A stretch of 64,000 nucleotides of DNA from NCBI GenBank assembly GCA_949300145.1, contig CASGDA010000011.1, positions 1-64,000 of the forward strand. Reading direction: 5' to 3'. Under the pieces are notes generated by a model. The model searched no databases. It saw only the letters and a program-made list of their open reading frames with translations, and had not been told where the DNA came from. A program made the translations under genes and the position numbers. Within the stretch, counting starts at the first letter, position 1, and the number at the start of each line of letters is the position of its first letter. Shown one piece after another: positions 28,365-36,795 of the stretch. This DNA comes from an uncultured Treponema sp. (GTDB taxonomy: Bacteria; Spirochaetota; Spirochaetia; Treponematales; Treponemataceae).

Positions 28365-28850
28365 TTATAAAAGTACTTTTACCGGAGTGCCTGCCTGCAT
28401 TGTGGTTACGACTGCGCTGAATGTGTCTTCATTTTCCCGCAGCCGCAGGTTTTCCGAAACACGGTATATGCCGCCTTCCTCAACTGCAACCTCTTTCGGT
28501 TCAACTGTTTTCACGGTTTCATAGTCGAATATTGGCCTCGGTGGAAAAGTGAAGTCTGACGGGTTAAACTTTCTTACAAACAGTATTCGGGTTTTTCTTG
28601 TACCGTCCGGCCGGAAGGTATATTCATACCACCGCTCACTTCCGGAAAAGTCTTTCTCGTAGATTTTATTCCCACGTCTGTCATATTCGGTTATTGACTT
28701 TACTTCCACCCATCTGCTTCCTGCACCGGGGAACTTCTTGCAGTATTCTTCACCGATAATATATTCTTCCACAGCGGGTTCCGCCGCGGCAGTAAACAGG
28801 GCGGCAAGCGGAAAAACAAGCGCCGCGGCTGTTTTTCTGTGTTTTTTCAT
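28365..28850 (-). CDS. Exported protein with truncated SH3-like domain
   Basis: A 161-residue protein with signal peptide MKKHRKTAAALVFPLAALFTAAAEP. Its end, VSENLRLRENEDTFSAVVTTMQAGTPVKVLL, matches the first half of the SH3 domain in the next gene, but stops where that one continues for about 45 more residues. So it looks like a 3'-truncated paralogue, presumably cut by deletion. The middle WYEYTFRPDGTRKT resembles wall-associated repeats. Its start has GGAGG close by, inside a possible hairpin. Confidence 0.65.
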   Translation of the reverse strand: MKKHRKTAAALVFPLAALFTAAAEPAVEEYIIGEEYCKKFPGAGSRWVEVKSITEYDRRGNKIYEKDFSGSERWYEYTFRPDGTRKTRILFVRKFNPSDFTFPPRPIFDYETVKTVEPKEVAVEEGGIYRVSENLRLRENEDTFSAVVTTMQAGTPVKVLL

Positions 28851-28903
28851 ATGGTTCCTCCCGGGTTTGAATTAAGAGAAGGCTGGACAGCCGCCGGAAC
28901 CAT
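28851..28903 (-). promoter_or_regulatory. Possible hairpin involving the ribosome site of the truncated SH3 gene
   Basis: ATGGTTCC (28851-28858) and GGAACCAT (28896-28903) are exact complements. On the minus strand the downstream arm covers the ribosome site (GGAGG) in front of ATG 28850. An inner GGCT/AGCC stem lies between the arms. It may sequester the site or be part of a terminator for the HU-like gene. Confidence 0.35.
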
Positions 28904-28911
28904 TTTTTTGT

Positions 28912-29261
28912 TCATTTTGTTTCCTCCGCCGTTTGTGTCGTTATACATCGGAAAGCCTGTGCCTTAATTATAGGCCATGTTATACGGAAAAACAACGATA
29001 CGGGGTAAATTCCGCACGTCACGTCAAAAACCCTGAATCCGCTCCGGGTTTTCAGTCCGAGCTTGAAGGTTCCAAAACCGTCAAGCCTCACCTTGTATCC
29101 GGGCAGCATATACCTGGGAACTTTGGAGAGAAGACTCTGAATCACGCCGATAACCTCGGTCAATGTGAGCGTCGTACTTTCAGCTATATCCTCTGAAAGC
29201 CGCTCGACATCAATTTCAGCCCGTAATACGCCTTGCCTTTCACCCCTGTATGGGGATACAA
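28912..29261 (-). pseudogene. HU/IHF-like (HU-HIG type) DNA-binding protein with a frameshift
   Basis: The C-terminal frame reads AEIDVERLSEDIAESTTLT, LLSKVPRYMLPGYKVRLDG and FGTFKLGLKT, the pattern of the HU-HIG family: a helical DNA-wrapping half and a beta-arm half. The expected N-terminus (YPHTGVKGKAYY) is in a different frame just upstream; one added base near 29221 would join them into about 115 residues. No ATG is seen; TTG 29261 is the likely start, with a weak site. The gene is divergent from arginase with almost no spacer. Function as chromosome-associated protein is inferred. Confidence 0.55.
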
Positions 29262-29269
29262 TTTCCGGT

Positions 29270-30178
29270 ATGAAAATACATGTTCTGGAAATGCCACTGG
29301 ATTTCGGGGGAAACAGACACGGTTCCGACATGGGGCCGTCCGCAATCCGCCTTGCGGGATTAAAAGAGCGTTTGTCACAGCTCACTGAAAATGAAATAAC
29401 ATACACAAACCCGATGGGCATAAACCCTTCGGAATATGAAGATCCGGGGAACCCCGGAGCGAAATACCTGCAGCCGATTTCCAGGGCCTGCCGCGCCCTG
29501 GCCGAAGAAACGGAGGCCATTATCCGTGCCGGCGGCTTTCCCCTTGTACTGGGAGGCGACCATTCAATCGCACTGGGGACGCTTGCCGGCGTGGCGGCGG
29601 CGCACCGGAGCGACGGGAAGCGCACGGGCGTTTTATACGTTGACGCCCACGGGGATTTCAATACGGCGGAGACAAGTCCGAGCGGAAACATCCACGGGAT
29701 GTGCATGGCCGCCTCCTGCGGTTTCGGCATAAAACAGCTCACGGATTTATATTACCCCGGCACAAAAATAGACAGCCGCAACGTATGTTACGTGGGTCTG
29801 CGCAGCGTTGATCCGGAAGAACGGAAGTTAATGAAGGAAGCCGGCGTTACGGCTTTTACGATGAGCGACATTGACAGGCAGGGTTTCCCCGACATCCTGA
29901 AAAAGGTGACCTGTTTTTTCAAAGAGAAGGTTGACGTCATCCACGTGAGTTTCGACATGGATGTGATTGACCCGATGTTCGCACCCGGCGTTGGAATCCC
30001 GCTGCCGGGCGGGCTTAATTACAGGGAAGCCCTCCTGCTGATGGAAGAAATATCCCTTACCGGCATGGTGGGCTCCGCCGAATTCGTGGAGGTGAACCCT
30101 GTTCTGGACGTGCGCAGCCAGACGGCCCGGATGGCGGTTGAGCTTGCGGCCCGGTTGCTGGGCGACAGGATATACTGA
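29270..30178 (+). CDS. rocF: Arginase/agmatinase-family ureohydrolase, probably arginase
   Basis: A 302-residue metalloenzyme with a binuclear manganese site. GGDHSIALGT near residue 100, YVDAHGDFNT near residue 125 and SFDMDVIDP near residue 230 supply the His/Asp ligands. NIHGMCMA follows, as in arginases. The start at ATG 29270 gives the usual N-terminus MKIHVLEMPLDFGG; longer frames enter the divergent HU-like gene. It would hydrolyse arginine to ornithine and urea in the cytoplasm. The assignment to arginase rather than agmatinase rests on the overall order and NIHGM; no urease is seen here. Confidence 0.85.
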   Translation: MKIHVLEMPLDFGGNRHGSDMGPSAIRLAGLKERLSQLTENEITYTNPMGINPSEYEDPGNPGAKYLQPISRACRALAEETEAIIRAGGFPLVLGGDHSIALGTLAGVAAAHRSDGKRTGVLYVDAHGDFNTAETSPSGNIHGMCMAASCGFGIKQLTDLYYPGTKIDSRNVCYVGLRSVDPEERKLMKEAGVTAFTMSDIDRQGFPDILKKVTCFFKEKVDVIHVSFDMDVIDPMFAPGVGIPLPGGLNYREALLLMEEISLTGMVGSAEFVEVNPVLDVRSQTARMAVELAARLLGDRIY

Positions 30179-30182
30179 CGCG

Positions 30183-31070
30183 TCAGTTTGAATACACCGA
30201 GGCTTTCAGCGCCTCCGCTTCCTCCGCCTTACGCCGGAAGCCCGCCGCGGAGAATATTTCCCCGGAACGGGAAAAAGCCTTCAGCGCGTCCTCTTTTCTT
30301 CCGGCCTTCATCAGGACCTTTCCCATCGCAAGCCAGTCCTCCCCTACGCCGTATTTGTTTTCGCTGCGCCTGTCAAAGGAAAGGGCTTCCTTCAATGCGT
30401 CCAGTGCGCCGTCATAATCCCCCGCCTCCGAACGGACGGAGGCCACTGCGAACCAGTCAAAGGCGGCGCTTTCCAGATAAAGCTCTTCCTCATGTATCCT
30501 GAAGCTTTCCATCAGGGCTTCCTCCGCTTCCGCCGTAAGCCCTTCGTACTTCCTCGACAAACCCAGTGTCTGCCAGGCGAAAGCCGTGTACAATTTATTA
30601 TCCGAAAGGGCTTCCATCTCGTCCTGAATGGATTTTGAAACCGCCGCGGCCCCCTGTCCGCCGTTTTTCTTCAGCGTTCCCTTCGCCGTATAAACCCTCG
30701 CCAGAGCGGCAAGCTCCGCAAGGTTCTCCTCCTCCGCCTCCGTCTCCGCGCGCTTCCATTCCGCAAGAGCTCCGTCAACATCCCCGGCGGTAAACAGAGC
30801 CGTACCGAGGGCGATGGAAGACTCCACCCGCAGCACAGGGTCGTCAACAGCGACAGCCCGCCGGCGCGCGTCATTTATATAGTCCAAAGCCCCCTCATAA
30901 GCGCCCGTATTCATACTGCGGTAAGCTGCCTCAAGCTCGGACGAAGCGAGGTTCCTTTCCGTCAGGATTTCCGCCGGACGGGACGGGGCGGAGGAACAGG
31001 CCGCCAGGAAAAAAACAACCGGAGCGAAAACCAGCCCCCGCAATATTCTTCTATTGATAAAAACATTCAT
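30183..31070 (-). CDS. TPR-repeat lipoprotein
   Basis: A 295-residue lipoprotein: FFLAAC gives the lipobox near residue 25. The rest is helical, with recognisable tetratricopeptide units such as GAYEGALDYINDARRRA, GDVDGALAEWKRAE and GDYDGALDALKEALSFDRR. It follows mlaD by 24 bases on the same strand, so it is likely transcribed with the Mla-type genes and may be a periplasmic accessory to lipid transport. That link is inferred from position only. Confidence 0.8.
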   Translation of the reverse strand: MNVFINRRILRGLVFAPVVFFLAACSSAPSRPAEILTERNLASSELEAAYRSMNTGAYEGALDYINDARRRAVAVDDPVLRVESSIALGTALFTAGDVDGALAEWKRAETEAEEENLAELAALARVYTAKGTLKKNGGQGAAAVSKSIQDEMEALSDNKLYTAFAWQTLGLSRKYEGLTAEAEEALMESFRIHEEELYLESAAFDWFAVASVRSEAGDYDGALDALKEALSFDRRSENKYGVGEDWLAMGKVLMKAGRKEDALKAFSRSGEIFSAAGFRRKAEEAEALKASVYSN

Positions 31071-31093
31071 CGCCCAGCTCCTTTCCCCTCACG

Positions 31094-32095
31094 TCAAAAA
31101 GACATATCCCGCACGGAAGAACCTGTTCCGCCCGTATTCACCTTTTCCGGGATGCCGCCCTTCAGCAGCGGATTGTTCCGCAGGCCGTCCATGACATCCT
31201 GCGCCTTTTCCAGGGAAGTCTTCAAATCGGACAGCAGGATGGAAATCTGCGGAAAATCCGCTTTCAGCATCGAGCTGGCTTCCTCCAGATTGGAGAAAAT
31301 TCCTTCAACCTCAAGGAGGGACCTTTCAAGGCTGTCGAATATCCGCCCGTCAGGGTCAACAAGTTTCGGGACAAGACCGGTGGGGTCAGCGAATTCGCGG
31401 CTCATTATTTCAAGGTTCTCGCTTATTTCCCCCAGATTGGCGATAACCCTTTCAATGTCCTTTGAAGAGTTTCCGGTAATCTCCGCCACATTATTCATGG
31501 TCGAAGCCAGCCCTCCGACCGTCTGCGTCAACGGGCTGTCGCCGGTTCCGAGGAAGGCGTTGTTAATCTGCCTCAACGTGAATGTCAGGGTGGCGATCAG
31601 GGGACTTGCCTGCGATATCAGGGTGGAAATCGTGTCGTCCTTCTTCACGAACGAAACCAGGCCGCGGCGCATCAGCTCCCCCGCCTCCTGCGAATTCCAA
31701 AGGGGAATCACGGAATCCTCAGGGAGAAGGTTCTCTCCCTTCCCCGGATGAATCAGCATCTGGCTGCCCAGTCCTATGGGGCTGACATTAAGCTCAAGTA
31801 CCGACCCCTCCCGGATACGGTCATAATAAGTGTCCTGAATCAGGATGTCGGCGGTAATTGTATCGTCATTGTTGAGCCTGTATTTTTTCACCTTCCCGAC
31901 GACAAAACCCTTGTATTGAATCGGCATTCCCTCGCTCAAACCCGAAGCGCTTTCAAATACAGCCGTAAAACTGTAATCCTTTGAAAACCACCTCTGGTTG
32001 CTTCCCAGAAGAAAAACAATGACAACCAGCAGGAAAACCGCGAAGATTACAAAAAAGCCCACTATCTGATCCGCGTATTTTATTTTGAATTTCAT
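31094..32095 (-). CDS. mlaD: MlaD-like MCE-domain substrate-binding protein
   Basis: A 333-residue protein with one N-terminal membrane anchor (VIFAVFLLVVIVFLLG-type segment) and an MCE domain: FSKDYSFTAVFESASGLSEGMPIQYKGFVVGKVKKYRL. The C-terminal half is a long helical coil with hydrophobic repeats (LEIMSREFADPTGLV). MlaD forms a hexameric ring that carries phospholipid between membranes. It overlaps mlaF by four bases (ATGA). No MlaC homologue is seen nearby, a gap common outside proteobacteria. Confidence 0.9.
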   Translation of the reverse strand: MKFKIKYADQIVGFFVIFAVFLLVVIVFLLGSNQRWFSKDYSFTAVFESASGLSEGMPIQYKGFVVGKVKKYRLNNDDTITADILIQDTYYDRIREGSVLELNVSPIGLGSQMLIHPGKGENLLPEDSVIPLWNSQEAGELMRRGLVSFVKKDDTISTLISQASPLIATLTFTLRQINNAFLGTGDSPLTQTVGGLASTMNNVAEITGNSSKDIERVIANLGEISENLEIMSREFADPTGLVPKLVDPDGRIFDSLERSLLEVEGIFSNLEEASSMLKADFPQISILLSDLKTSLEKAQDVMDGLRNNPLLKGGIPEKVNTGGTGSSVRDMSF

Positions 32096-32832
32096 ACACC
32101 CATGCCTTTATCCGCTGTATCCATATTATACCGCTCCGGAAGAAAATCCCGGAGAACTTTTTTTTCCGCCACATTCCCGTTTTTAATCACGTAAAGAACA
32201 TCCGCAAGCTCGTGTATGACGGAAGAATTATGGCTCACAAAAACAAGGGTACGCCCCTCGTTTTTCCAATCCTTTATAACAGCCAGAAGACGGCCGACGT
32301 TTTTATCATCCAGGGACTCTTCCCATTCGTCCAAAAAAAGAACCTCCGGGAAACACAAAAAAGCGCGCACAAAAGCTATTATTTTCTGCTCACCGGCGGA
32401 CAGCCTTGCGGGACGGATGTGCAGCTCCTTTGTGTATCCGGTCAAAGACAAAAGCTCCGAGATACGGTCCATCCTGTCCTTTTCGCTGTAATCAGGAAAA
32501 TGAATTTTCAGCGGAAGCTCAAGGTTCTGGAATATTGTCTGGTTCGCCCACAGCGCCGCATTCTGAAAAACAAAACCCGACATCTTCCTGAACCAGAGGT
32601 TTTCCGCCCTGTTCATGTCATGGACGGACTTCCCGTCAAAAAAAACTTTTCCGGAAGAAGGAAGGAGAAGTCCGGCGGCGAGCTTGAGAACCGTGGACTT
32701 ACCGCTGCCCGAAGAACCCACAAAAGCGACGGACTGCCCGCGTTCAATCCGCAGGGAAAAATCCCTTACAAGCTCAATCCCCGAACCCTCAAAGCAAACA
32801 TCCCGCATTTCTATACGAATATCTCTATCCAT
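32092..32832 (-). CDS. mlaF: MlaF-like ABC ATPase
   Basis: A 246-residue ATPase with Walker A GSSGSGKSTVLKLAAG, a signature-like LSAGEQKIIAFVRAF, and Walker B LFLDEWEESLD. An unusual change is EWEESL in place of EPFSGL after the catalytic glutamate. It sits between the permease and the MCE gene and powers retrograde or anterograde lipid transfer with them. Its start is 15 bases beyond the permease stop. Confidence 0.9.
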   Translation of the reverse strand: MDRDIRIEMRDVCFEGSGIELVRDFSLRIERGQSVAFVGSSGSGKSTVLKLAAGLLLPSSGKVFFDGKSVHDMNRAENLWFRKMSGFVFQNAALWANQTIFQNLELPLKIHFPDYSEKDRMDRISELLSLTGYTKELHIRPARLSAGEQKIIAFVRAFLCFPEVLFLDEWEESLDDKNVGRLLAVIKDWKNEGRTLVFVSHNSSVIHELADVLYVIKNGNVAEKKVLRDFLPERYNMDTADKGMGV

Positions 32833-32846
32833 AACCCCAATATTTA

Positions 32847-33647
32847 CTATATTAAATAGAACAAAACCGTTAAAACCGCATCCGCGAAAATACAGTAGGC
32901 GAAGGAATTCCCGACGGCGCGGAGGCCGGCGACCGGTATTTCCGTCATAGCCCGCTCAACAGAAAACCCGCGCAAGAGGGCGGTTGTGGCGACAGCGACC
33001 CCGAAAACGGCGCTTTTCAGCAGGGAAAAAAACAAATCGACGAGGGTTAAATTCCGGAGTATACCGGCGAAATATTCGGAGGGTTCAATGGACGTGAAAA
33101 AAAGCGACACGCAGTAAGAACCCGCCAGTCCGAAAAGCGAAAAATAGATATTCAAAAGGAGAAGCGAAATAGTGACGCCCAGAAACCTCGGCACGGCGAT
33201 GTGCTCGATAGGATCAACTCCTACGGAAACATACGCCTCGACTTCACCGGAAACAACCATGCCGGCGACCTCGGTGGCTATCGCGGTTCCGGAACGCGCG
33301 ATGATGATAAACGCGGTCAGCAGCGGGCCCAGCTCCCTCATTATGACCACGGTGATGAGGGGATAAATCAAATCCTCCTGAGAAAAGCCCGCAAGGAAGG
33401 GATAGCCCATTACAATAACAGCGCAGCCGATTACAACCGCCAGCAATGAAGAAATAAGCAGGGCCTCCACGAAGGTGAAAAGAATCTGCATTGTGAGGAT
33501 TTTGTAGGAAACCCGCCCCCGCAACACAAACGAACAAAGGCTCCTGCATATTTTCCCGAAAAAGCCCACCGAATATTTCATATCCGCAAAACAATCCAAA
33601 GTCCTGGCACCGATATTTCCGGCGAACACTTTTACAGCTCCGAGCAT
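32847..33647 (-). CDS. mlaE: MlaE-like permease
   Basis: A 266-residue inner-membrane protein with five or six hydrophobic segments. The MlaE signature is visible as RELGPLLTAFIIIARSGTAIATEVAGMVVSGEVEA and VDPIEHIAVPRFLG. It forms the membrane core of the lipid ABC transporter with mlaF and mlaD next to it. The start at ATG 33647 has no ribosome site, and a promoter -10 box ends six bases upstream, suggesting leaderless translation. A TTG further up is possible but lies within the promoter. Confidence 0.9.
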   Translation of the reverse strand: MLGAVKVFAGNIGARTLDCFADMKYSVGFFGKICRSLCSFVLRGRVSYKILTMQILFTFVEALLISSLLAVVIGCAVIVMGYPFLAGFSQEDLIYPLITVVIMRELGPLLTAFIIIARSGTAIATEVAGMVVSGEVEAYVSVGVDPIEHIAVPRFLGVTISLLLLNIYFSLFGLAGSYCVSLFFTSIEPSEYFAGILRNLTLVDLFFSLLKSAVFGVAVATTALLRGFSVERAMTEIPVAGLRAVGNSFAYCIFADAVLTVLFYLI

Positions 33648-33653
33648 TGTACA

Positions 33654-33681
33654 ATTATAAGCTAAATTGAACAAAATACAA
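33654..33681 (-). promoter_or_regulatory. Promoter of the mla operon
   Basis: On the minus strand TTGTAT (33676-33681), a 16-base spacer and TATAAT (33654-33659) precede the mlaE ATG with only six bases between. Transcription should begin at or next to the start codon. Confidence 0.6.
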
Positions 33682-33773
33682 GCGGATAGTTATATTGACG
33701 GCGCACGGAAACTTTTAGTATCTTTAAAAACATGAAAATCAGGTAAAACACAAACTGGAGGTCTCGTTTTAAT

Positions 33774-35750
33774 ATGGCGACATACCAATTTCAAACAGAA
33801 GTGAATCAACTTTTGACGCTTATCATCCACTCTTTGTACTCTAACAAAGAAATCTTCCTGCGCGAAATCGTTTCCAACGCATCCGACGCCCTCGACAAAC
33901 TGAAATACCTCACCCTTTCAGACGAGGCATACAAAAGCGTGCAGTTTTCGCCCCGGATTGACATTTCCTTCAACGAAGACGAAAAAACCCTCACAGTCCG
34001 CGACACCGGCATAGGAATGAATGACCAGGACATCATCGCGAACCTTGGAACCATCGCCCGGTCGGGGACAAAAGCCTTCCTGGAAAAACTTTCCGCCGGG
34101 GATAAAAAAGACTCAAACCTCATCGGACAGTTCGGTGTGGGATTTTATTCAGCCTTCATGGTATCCTCAAAAATAGAAGTCGTATCCAAAAAAGCAGGCG
34201 AGTCCAAGGTCTGGAAATGGACTTCGGACGGAAAAGGTTCCTACGACCTGGAGGAAGTTGACGACACAGCCTTCCCACTTGAAGACGGAGTCCCGGAGGG
34301 CTCGAACGGTTCCGCCGTCACCATGTATCTTAACGACGACGACAAGGAATACGCGTCGCGCTGGAAAATCGAAGACATTATAAAACGTTACTCCGACCAC
34401 ATCGCCTTCCCCATTTACCTTCATTACATAAAGAAGGAATACGATGACAAAGGAAAGGAGAAAAAAAGTGAGTCTGTTTCCGAGCAGATAAACGACGCGA
34501 GCGCCCTGTGGCAGAAACCGAAATCGGAGTTGAAGCATGACGACTACGTTTCGTTTTACAAATCACTGTCGCATGATTCAGAAGAGCCGCTCATGTACGT
34601 GCATACAAAGGCGGAGGGAACCCAGGAATACACAACGCTCTTCTATGTCCCTTCCCGCGCGCCCTTTGATATGTTCCATGCGGATTACAAACCCGGCGTA
34701 AAGCTCTTTGTAAAAAGGGTTTTCATCACGGATGACGACAAGGAACTGCTTCCCGTCTACCTCAGGTTTGTCCGCGGTATAATAGACAGCGAGGATCTTC
34801 CCCTGAATGTAAGCAGGGAAATCCTCCAGCAGAACAGGATTCTGTCAACGATACAGACGGCTTCAGTGAAAAAGCTCCTCGGAGAATTCAAGAAGCTCGC
34901 GGAAACGGACCCTGAAAAATACAACCGTTTCATAACAGAATACAACCGTCCTCTGAAAGAAGGTCTTTACAGCGATTACGGCCACAGGGAGGATTTGGCG
35001 GAACTCGTCAGATTCAAAACCACGGCCGAACTTCCTGAACCTGAGAAAAAGGACGGCGAAAATAAAGACGGGGATGCGGCGGAAAAACCCGTATGGACTG
35101 GATTCGCGGATTATGTTTCCAGAATGAAGGAAGGCCAGAAAGCCATCTACTATATTACCGGCGGCGATGAGAAAACCCTCCGCCAGTCTCCTCTGCTGGA
35201 GGCGTATAAAGCCAAAGGAATCGAAGTCCTGATTATGGACGACGAGATTGACGACATCGTGATTCCGGCTTTGGGAAAATACAAGGAATGGGAGCTGAAG
35301 GCGGCGAACAGGGCCGGCAGCGACGACGAGCTTGCCGATAAGGAAGACAAAAAAGCCGGGAAAGAAAAGGAAAAGGACATGAAGCCCGTCATCGAGGCAG
35401 TAAAGAAATCGCTGGGCGACCGTGTGAAGGACGTCCGCCTTTCAAAGCGGCTTTCGGATTCCCCCTGCTGTATTGTCGTTGACGAGAATGATCCGAGCCT
35501 CCAGATGGAGCGCATGATGAAAGCCATGGGACACAAAGGAAACATGGAAGTAAAGCCCATTCTGGAGATAAACGGGGACCATCCCATTGTCCGCCAGCTG
35601 AAAGGCATGGAGGACCAGGGCCGCATCGATGACATTTCAGCGGTTCTTCTTGACCAGGCTCTCCTTGTTGACGGAGGCGAGCTGAAGGATCCCGCCGATT
35701 TCGTAAAACGGCTGAACAGACTTCTCGCCGGTTCCGGAGCCGGAAACTGA
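33774..35750 (+). CDS. htpG: Molecular chaperone HtpG (Hsp90)
   Basis: A 658-residue cytoplasmic chaperone. The N-terminal Bergerat ATPase fold is marked by FLREIVSNASDALDKLKYL, DTGIGM and IGQFGVGFYSAFMV. The middle domain shows LPLNVSREILQQNR, including the conserved arginine, and the C-terminal dimerisation region ends normally. It is full length, with an insertion of charged residues near 540 (KEDKKAGKEKEKD). GGAGG lies upstream, and a TTGACG box at 33695 with TAGTAT or a similar -10 is a plausible promoter, divergent from the mla promoter. No CIRCE element was seen. Confidence 0.97.
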   Translation: MATYQFQTEVNQLLTLIIHSLYSNKEIFLREIVSNASDALDKLKYLTLSDEAYKSVQFSPRIDISFNEDEKTLTVRDTGIGMNDQDIIANLGTIARSGTKAFLEKLSAGDKKDSNLIGQFGVGFYSAFMVSSKIEVVSKKAGESKVWKWTSDGKGSYDLEEVDDTAFPLEDGVPEGSNGSAVTMYLNDDDKEYASRWKIEDIIKRYSDHIAFPIYLHYIKKEYDDKGKEKKSESVSEQINDASALWQKPKSELKHDDYVSFYKSLSHDSEEPLMYVHTKAEGTQEYTTLFYVPSRAPFDMFHADYKPGVKLFVKRVFITDDDKELLPVYLRFVRGIIDSEDLPLNVSREILQQNRILSTIQTASVKKLLGEFKKLAETDPEKYNRFITEYNRPLKEGLYSDYGHREDLAELVRFKTTAELPEPEKKDGENKDGDAAEKPVWTGFADYVSRMKEGQKAIYYITGGDEKTLRQSPLLEAYKAKGIEVLIMDDEIDDIVIPALGKYKEWELKAANRAGSDDELADKEDKKAGKEKEKDMKPVIEAVKKSLGDRVKDVRLSKRLSDSPCCIVVDENDPSLQMERMMKAMGHKGNMEVKPILEINGDHPIVRQLKGMEDQGRIDDISAVLLDQALLVDGGELKDPADFVKRLNRLLAGSGAGN

Positions 35751-35799
35751 CCGGGGTTACGCCGGGTAAAAGAACGGAAGGAGACGGCGGAACACAGGC

Positions 35800-36769
35800 A
35801 TGGCGGACGGGGTGCACCCTCTGCCCCAGAAATTGTTCCGCCGGCAGGAACCGGGGTAAATCCGGCGCTTTTTGCGGGGAGACGGAGGAACTGCGCCTTT
35901 CCTGGGCGGGGCTCCACTTCGGGGAAGAGCCTCCCGTCACCGGGGAAGGCGGTTCGGGAACCGTTTTTGTCACAGGCTGCAACCTGCGCTGTTCTTTCTG
36001 CCAGAATTACCAGATTTCACGGGGCGGCATGGGCAAAGCCGTGGACAGCCGTGAATTCGCCTCGATATGCCTCGCGCTGGAAAAAGCCGGGGCGGAAAAC
36101 ATCAATATCGTGACGGGAAGCCACTGTGTCCCCGCCCTGGCGGAAGGGCTGTCGGCGGCGGTGGATTCAGGTCTTTCAATCCCCGTGCTGTGGAATTCCT
36201 CCGCATATGAATCAACAGACACATTGAAACTTCTTGAAGGACTGGTGAGCGTATGGCTTCCCGACTTCAAGTCCTGCAATCCGGATTTTTCGGCGGAGGT
36301 TTTCCGCGCCCGCGATTATCCGGAAAGGGCGGCCGAAGCCATCCTGTACATGGCGGAAACATCCCCTCTGTCTTTTGACGGGAAACAGCGTATCCGTTCC
36401 GGGGTAATCATGCGGCACCTTTCCCTTCCGGGGAAGCTCGAAGACACCCGCGGCGTTTTGGAGTGGTTCAAAGAAAGGCTGGACGGAAGGGCGATGCTGT
36501 CCCTCATGACGCAATATACTCCGGTTCCCGCCGCGGAAAAAGCGCCGTCCGGGAAAGAGCCCTTTCCGCAGCGGTTCACGACGGAAAACGAGTACGGCAG
36601 ACTTCTGGAAATACTGGAAAGCCTTCAGATTGAAAACGGCTTTTTACAGGAATTGAATCCGGACAGCGACTGGCTGCCGGACTTTTCCCGCAGTCAGCCG
36701 TTTTCCTCCTCCCTGGCAAAACCTGTCTGGCACTGGAGGGACGGATTCATTCCGTCCCCCGGCCGGTAA
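35800..36769 (+). CDS. Radical SAM protein, PflA/COG1313-like (start frame disturbed)
   Basis: The frame that ends at 36769 reads upstream through TGCNLRCSFCQNYQIS, the Cx3Cx2C radical SAM cluster, and further to CTLCPRNC and GAFCGE, the extra N-terminal cysteines typical of the AmmeMemo/PflA-like COG1313 group. After the stop near 35670 that frame has no ATG, GTG or TTG before the cysteines; only CTG 35747 is available. An ATG at 35800 in another frame followed by one base fewer in the GGGG run (35809-35812) would give MADGCTLCPRNC, a natural start. So the gene probably has a one-base frameshift. Such proteins install or activate glycyl radicals or modify peptides; the partner is unknown. 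Start uncertain. Confidence 0.75.
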
Positions 36770-36795
36770 GCGCAGGAAGCCTCCGGATTTAACTT

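Noticed and set aside
28912-29742. 276-codon minus-strand frame as a single protein
   Set aside because: Only its last 100 codons resemble a protein family (HU-HIG). The front lies opposite arginase and reads like antisense.
35150-35917. 255-codon minus-strand frame opposite the end of htpG
   Set aside because: Low-complexity Ser/Phe/Pro translation without motifs; htpG is intact on the other strand.
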